DNA of 17,720 nucleotides from CADCTM01 sp049671305 (GTDB taxonomy: Bacteria > Cyanobacteriota > Cyanobacteriia > Cyanobacteriales > Coleofasciculaceae), in contig JBATUR010000014.1 of the NCBI GenBank assembly GCA_049671305.1, positions 1 to 17,720 on the forward strand, in the 5' to 3' direction. Made by a program: the position numbers and the translations under genes. The number at the start of each line of letters is the position of its first letter. The stretch's first letter is position 1. The notes beneath the pieces were generated by a model. That model searched no databases. It was not told the origin of the DNA and worked only from the letters and a program-made list of their open reading frames with translations. This document shows positions 14,860 through 17,720 of this stretch, piece after piece.

Positions 14860-16200
14860 TTGGCTAACGTCGTAGTAATCGGTGCCCAATGGGGCGATGA
14901 AGGAAAAGGTAAAATCACAGATTTGCTCAGTAGGTCGGCAGATGTCGTAGTGCGTTACCAAGGGGGTGTCAATGCCGGACACACCGTTGTCGTTCAAGGA
15001 CAGACTTTTAAGCTGCACCTGATTCCTTCCGGAATTTTATATCCAGATACAGAATGCATTATTGGCAGTGGGACAGTCATCGACCCGCAGGTTCTGATTC
15101 AAGAAATTGACCAGCTAGAAGAGCTGAAGATTTCCACAGAAAATTTGTTGATTTCAGAAACTGCTCACGTCACGATGCCTTATCATCGCCTCATTGACCA
15201 GGCATCGGAAGAGCGCCGGGGAACCCACAAAATCGGCACAACTGGGCGCGGTATTGGTCCAACTTATGCTGATAAATCGGAGCGTACAGGAATTCGAGTC
15301 TTAGATTTAATGGACTCAACTGCTTTAAGAAAGCAACTGAACTGGACGATTAATTATAAAAACGACATTCTCGAAAAGCTTTATGAGTTGCCGCCTCTTG
15401 ACCCAGAAGCGGTAATTGAACAGTATTTGATTTATGCTGAACGATTGCGTCCTCATGTGGTTGATTGCTCACTGAAGATTTACAAAGCATTTCAGAAGCG
15501 TCGCAATATATTATTTGAAGGCGCTCAAGGCACACTGCTAGATTTAGACCACGGCACTTATCCTTACGTTACCTCCTCGAATCCCGTTGCTGGCGGAGCT
15601 TGTGTCGGTGCTGGTGTGGGACCGACAATGATTGATCGCGTCATTGGAGTTGCCAAAGCCTACACTACTCGTGTTGGTGAAGGACCATTTCCCACCGAAC
15701 TGGACGGTACACTAGGAGAGTTGTTATGCGATCGCGGTGCAGAATTTGGCACAACCACAGGACGCCGCCGCCGTTGTGGTTGGTTTGATGCCGTAATTGG
15801 TCGCTACGCCGTCCGTATTAACGGCATCGACTGTCTGGCAATTACCAAACTTGATGTCCTCGATACCCTCGAAGAAATCCAAGTCTGTGTGGCATACGAA
15901 ATTGGCGATCAAAATTGCCAGGATTTTCCTAGCAGTTCCCGCCTGTTTGCCAAATGCCGACCAGTCTACAAAACCTTACCAGGTTGGCAACAATCCACCG
16001 AACACTGCCGGACTTTAGAAGACCTACCCAAACAGGCGTTAGATTATCTGAAATTCCTGGCAGAGTTAATGGAAGTACCGATCGCTCTGGTTTCACTCGG
16101 AGCAAGTCGCGATCAAACCATTATCGTGGAAGACCCCATCCACGGACCCAAACGGGGGCTTTTGCACGCCAACGGCACCCCAGTCAGCTCGGCAGTCTGA
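14860..16200 (+). CDS. purA: Adenylosuccinate synthetase
   Basis: Converts IMP, aspartate and GTP to adenylosuccinate, the first committed step from IMP to AMP. All family landmarks are present: GAQWGDEGKGK (8-18) with catalytic D13, NAGHT (38-42) with catalytic H41, GTTGRGIGPTYADK (about 126-139), EGAQGTLLDLDHGTYPYVTSSNP and the late SLGASRDQT. At 446 residues it is slightly longer than many homologues because of a C-terminal tail (DPIHGPKRGLL...) also seen in cyanobacteria. The start is a TTG giving M-ANVVVIG, exactly where the family begins; no ATG fits, and an in-frame TAG lies five codons upstream at 14842. The TATAGT at 14840-14845 could serve as a -10 box, which would leave a very short leader, but no good -35 partner is seen. 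It is followed 79 bp later by rplY on the same strand. Confidence 0.97.
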   Translation: MANVVVIGAQWGDEGKGKITDLLSRSADVVVRYQGGVNAGHTVVVQGQTFKLHLIPSGILYPDTECIIGSGTVIDPQVLIQEIDQLEELKISTENLLISETAHVTMPYHRLIDQASEERRGTHKIGTTGRGIGPTYADKSERTGIRVLDLMDSTALRKQLNWTINYKNDILEKLYELPPLDPEAVIEQYLIYAERLRPHVVDCSLKIYKAFQKRRNILFEGAQGTLLDLDHGTYPYVTSSNPVAGGACVGAGVGPTMIDRVIGVAKAYTTRVGEGPFPTELDGTLGELLCDRGAEFGTTTGRRRRCGWFDAVIGRYAVRINGIDCLAITKLDVLDTLEEIQVCVAYEIGDQNCQDFPSSSRLFAKCRPVYKTLPGWQQSTEHCRTLEDLPKQALDYLKFLAELMEVPIALVSLGASRDQTIIVEDPIHGPKRGLLHANGTPVSSAV

Positions 16201-16279
16201 AGTTAATGTTCTCATGACAAATGACTAACGGCTAATGACCCCAAAATTAATCCTTGAAAACTTCTAAAAAGCTACAGAA

Positions 16280-16918
16280 ATGGACGTTACAGTTGAATGT
16301 CAAAAAAGACAAGAAGGCATTAACCCCAGAGCATTACGTCGCTCTGGTTTAATTCCTGCTGTCCTCTATGGTCACAAAGGTACAGAATCAGTTTCTCTGA
16401 CTCTGACCGCCAAAACCGCCGAAACTTTGCTCAAACAAGCCAAAGTTAACAACACCTTGGTTGATGTCAAAATTCCTGATATTTCCTGGAATGGCAAAGC
16501 CCTGGTGCGAGAAGTCCAGAAACACCCCTGGAAAAATGTCCTCTATCACCTCAGCTTTTTCTCTGTCGCCTCTCAAGATAGCCTTGAGGTAGGAGTACCC
16601 CTACACTTCGTTGGAGAAGCTGCAGGCGTCAAAGAAGGCGGAGTTCTGGAAGTTATGATTACCGAACTTCAAGTTCAATGCGCTCCTAGCGACATTCCTG
16701 AAACCATTGAAGTTGATGTTACTAATATGCAAGCTGGAGATAGTTTGCGTGTTGAAGAATTGAACTTGCCTGCAGGCGTTGTGGCAATGGTTGAACCCGG
16801 AGAAATGGTCGCCACCATCGCCGCACCTCTTTCGGTTACAGAAGAAACAGAGGAAACAGAAACAGAGGGAACAGAAACAGAACCTGCAGCAGAAACAGAA
16901 CCTGCAGCAGAAGCTTAA
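16280..16918 (+). CDS. rplY: 50S ribosomal protein L25 (general stress protein Ctc)
   Basis: Binds 5S rRNA in the central protuberance of the large ribosomal subunit. The N-terminal L25 domain (about 1-92) includes GINPRALRRSGLIPAVLYG and VREVQKHPWKN; the second, Ctc-type beta domain (about 95-185) includes VGVPLHFVGEAAGVKEGG and VDVTNMQAGDSLRVEEL. This is the long two-domain form. After about residue 186 comes a low-complexity acidic tail of Glu, Thr, Pro and Ala, likely disordered; its DNA contains an 18-bp tandem repeat. The ATG gives the expected MDVTVECQKR start; the Shine-Dalgarno is poor. The 79-bp gap after purA has only short TGAC/TAATGAC-like direct repeats, so co-transcription with purA is likely. 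A strong terminator follows. Confidence 0.96.
   Translation: MDVTVECQKRQEGINPRALRRSGLIPAVLYGHKGTESVSLTLTAKTAETLLKQAKVNNTLVDVKIPDISWNGKALVREVQKHPWKNVLYHLSFFSVASQDSLEVGVPLHFVGEAAGVKEGGVLEVMITELQVQCAPSDIPETIEVDVTNMQAGDSLRVEELNLPAGVVAMVEPGEMVATIAAPLSVTEETEETETEGTETEPAAETEPAAEA
16874..16909 (+). repeat. 18-bp tandem repeat in the rplY tail
   Basis: GAAACAGAACCTGCAGCA occurs twice in direct succession (16874-16891 and 16892-16909) and encodes two copies of ETEPAA. The preceding GAAACAGAGG-type units are looser copies of the same motif. It is a small expandable array that sets the length of the disordered L25 tail. Confidence 0.9.
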
Positions 16919-16955
16919 ATACTCAGTTGGGGTTTGCCCTGATAAGATAGTTAGA

Positions 16956-16983
16956 CCAGGGACTCTTCATCCCTGGCTTTTTT
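16956..16983 (+). terminator. Intrinsic terminator after rplY
   Basis: CCAGGGA (16956-16962), loop CTCTTCA, TCCCTGG (16970-16976), then C and six T. The 7-bp perfect, GC-rich stem with a T run is a textbook Rho-independent terminator, 37 bp past the rplY stop codon. It separates purA-rplY from the kinase gene that follows. Confidence 0.9.
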
Positions 16984-17023
16984 ATGAGCTTAGGTAATTT
17001 TCAACTAATTATTTAAACAGAAA

Positions 17024-17720
17024 ATGACACAGACAGAAATGCCCGCTTTAATTCAAGCAATGCTGCAACCAGACTTTTATCCTCACCCGGTAAAAGAACC
17101 AATTCAACTAATGCAAACTCACGTCTCTTATGTGTTTTTAACGGGAGATTATGCTTACAAACTTAAGAAACCTGTCAACTTCGGTTTTTTAGATTTCTCA
17201 ACACTGGCAGCAAGACAACATTTTTGCTTAAAAGAAATAGAAATGAATCGGCAGAATGCACCAGAAATTTATCTGGAGGTTTTGCCCATTACCCAAACGG
17301 ATAATAGTCAGTTTGAACTAAATGGCACTGGGCAAGCAGCAGAATATGCCATAAAAATGCGCGAGTTTCCCCAAGATGATTTATTCATCTCACTATTTGA
17401 GCAGGGAAAACTCACAGAATCTGATCTGGAAGAATTGGGACGAGTTGTGGCTCAATTTCATTTTATAACTCAAACAAATGATTATATCCGCAGTTTTGGA
17501 GAAGTTGCTCAAGTTCGTCAGGCAATTGATGAAAATTATCAGCAAACTGAAAACTATATCGGTGGTCCTCAAACTCAAGAACAGTTTACAGAAACGAAAC
17601 AATTTACTGATACTTTCTTTGAGCAGCAGCAAGAACTTTTTAAGAGTCGTATTGAAGATGACAAAATTCGAGAATGTCATGGTGATTTACATCTGAGAAA
17701 TATTTGTTTATGGAACAACA
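17024..17720 (+). CDS. COG2187-type aminoglycoside-phosphotransferase-like kinase, 3' partial
   Basis: An open frame of 232 codons runs from the ATG at 17024 to the window edge without a stop. The translation begins MTQTEMPALIQAMLQPDFYP and contains YVFLTGDYAYKLKKPVNFGFLDFS (first 20: ATP-site Lys in YAYKLKKP near 43-50), a strongly conserved signature of the COG2187 family, and the kinase catalytic loop CHGDLHLRNI with H219. In many bacteria, cyanobacteria among them, this domain is fused to a C-terminal P-loop kinase domain (COG0645), which would lie beyond the window. It should be a small-molecule phosphotransferase; the substrate is unknown and antibiotic resistance should not be inferred. 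It sits 40 bp after the rplY terminator, so it probably has its own promoter in that short AT-rich gap. Confidence 0.9.
   Translation, partial: MTQTEMPALIQAMLQPDFYPHPVKEPIQLMQTHVSYVFLTGDYAYKLKKPVNFGFLDFSTLAARQHFCLKEIEMNRQNAPEIYLEVLPITQTDNSQFELNGTGQAAEYAIKMREFPQDDLFISLFEQGKLTESDLEELGRVVAQFHFITQTNDYIRSFGEVAQVRQAIDENYQQTENYIGGPQTQEQFTETKQFTDTFFEQQQELFKSRIEDDKIRECHGDLHLRNICLWNN

Noticed and set aside
14722..15018. 98-residue minus-strand frame overlapping the purA start
   Set aside because: It overlaps both the GNAT start and the highly conserved first codons of purA, and its translation resembles no protein; it is a shadow frame.
17393..17680. 95-residue minus-strand frame near the window end
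   Set aside because: It is antisense to the kinase-like partial gene, whose translation carries clear family motifs.
17024..17720. Aminoglycoside resistance gene
   Set aside because: The HGDLHLRN loop is shared by many small-molecule kinases; the N-terminal signature fits the chromosomal COG2187 family rather than resistance enzymes.

Overview
The window looks like a piece of a cyanobacterial chromosome, probably from a filamentous or otherwise large-genome species. The octamer GCGATCGC (HIP1, abundant in many cyanobacterial genomes) was counted by eye at 884, 2097, 2339, 3379, 5576, 14016, 14510 and 15728. The proteins fit this: a hybrid histidine kinase with a cyanobacterial-style GAF domain, PurA with a cyanobacterial-type C-terminal tail, a long L25/Ctc, and large NACHT-TPR proteins. 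Short palindromic repeats of the kind scattered through such genomes lie both between and inside genes.

Layout. 1-2194 (+): a GAF-PAS-HisKA-HATPase-REC hybrid kinase, cut at its 5' side by the window edge. 2449-4877 (-): a likely two-gene unit of an ABC-class P-loop ATPase (COG3044 type) followed 8 bp later by a small exported protein. 4878-5120: an intergenic patch with a dispersed double-hairpin repeat. 5121-12629 (-): the accessory-looking core of the window, an Orc/Cdc6-like AAA ATPase, then a 1844-residue NACHT-TPR protein, then a DUF924 protein. 12870-14743 (-): a GNAT acetyltransferase overlapping by 4 bases an adenosine-deaminase-like enzyme. 14860-16918 (+): purA and rplY, closed by a strong terminator. 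17024 to the end (+): the first part of a COG2187-type kinase, cut by the window edge.

How they may work together. The PurA and L25 region is housekeeping, and the GNAT/deaminase pair is divergent from purA across about 116 bp. The most interesting stretch is the AAA + NACHT-TPR pair. Two STAND-like P-loop proteins are encoded in tandem. The second has a degenerate NTPase-looking N-terminal domain, an intact NACHT switch and a long, nearly identical 40-residue TPR array. This is the architecture expected of a sensor/switch complex in signalling or anti-phage defence, but nothing in the sequence shows what is sensed or what the output is. The stretch contains no HIP1 octamer, unlike its flanks, and its NACHT-TPR gene carries two repeat-derived in-frame segments, so it looks more mobile or faster evolving than its surroundings. 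No tRNA, rRNA, CRISPR array, transposase or integrase was seen.
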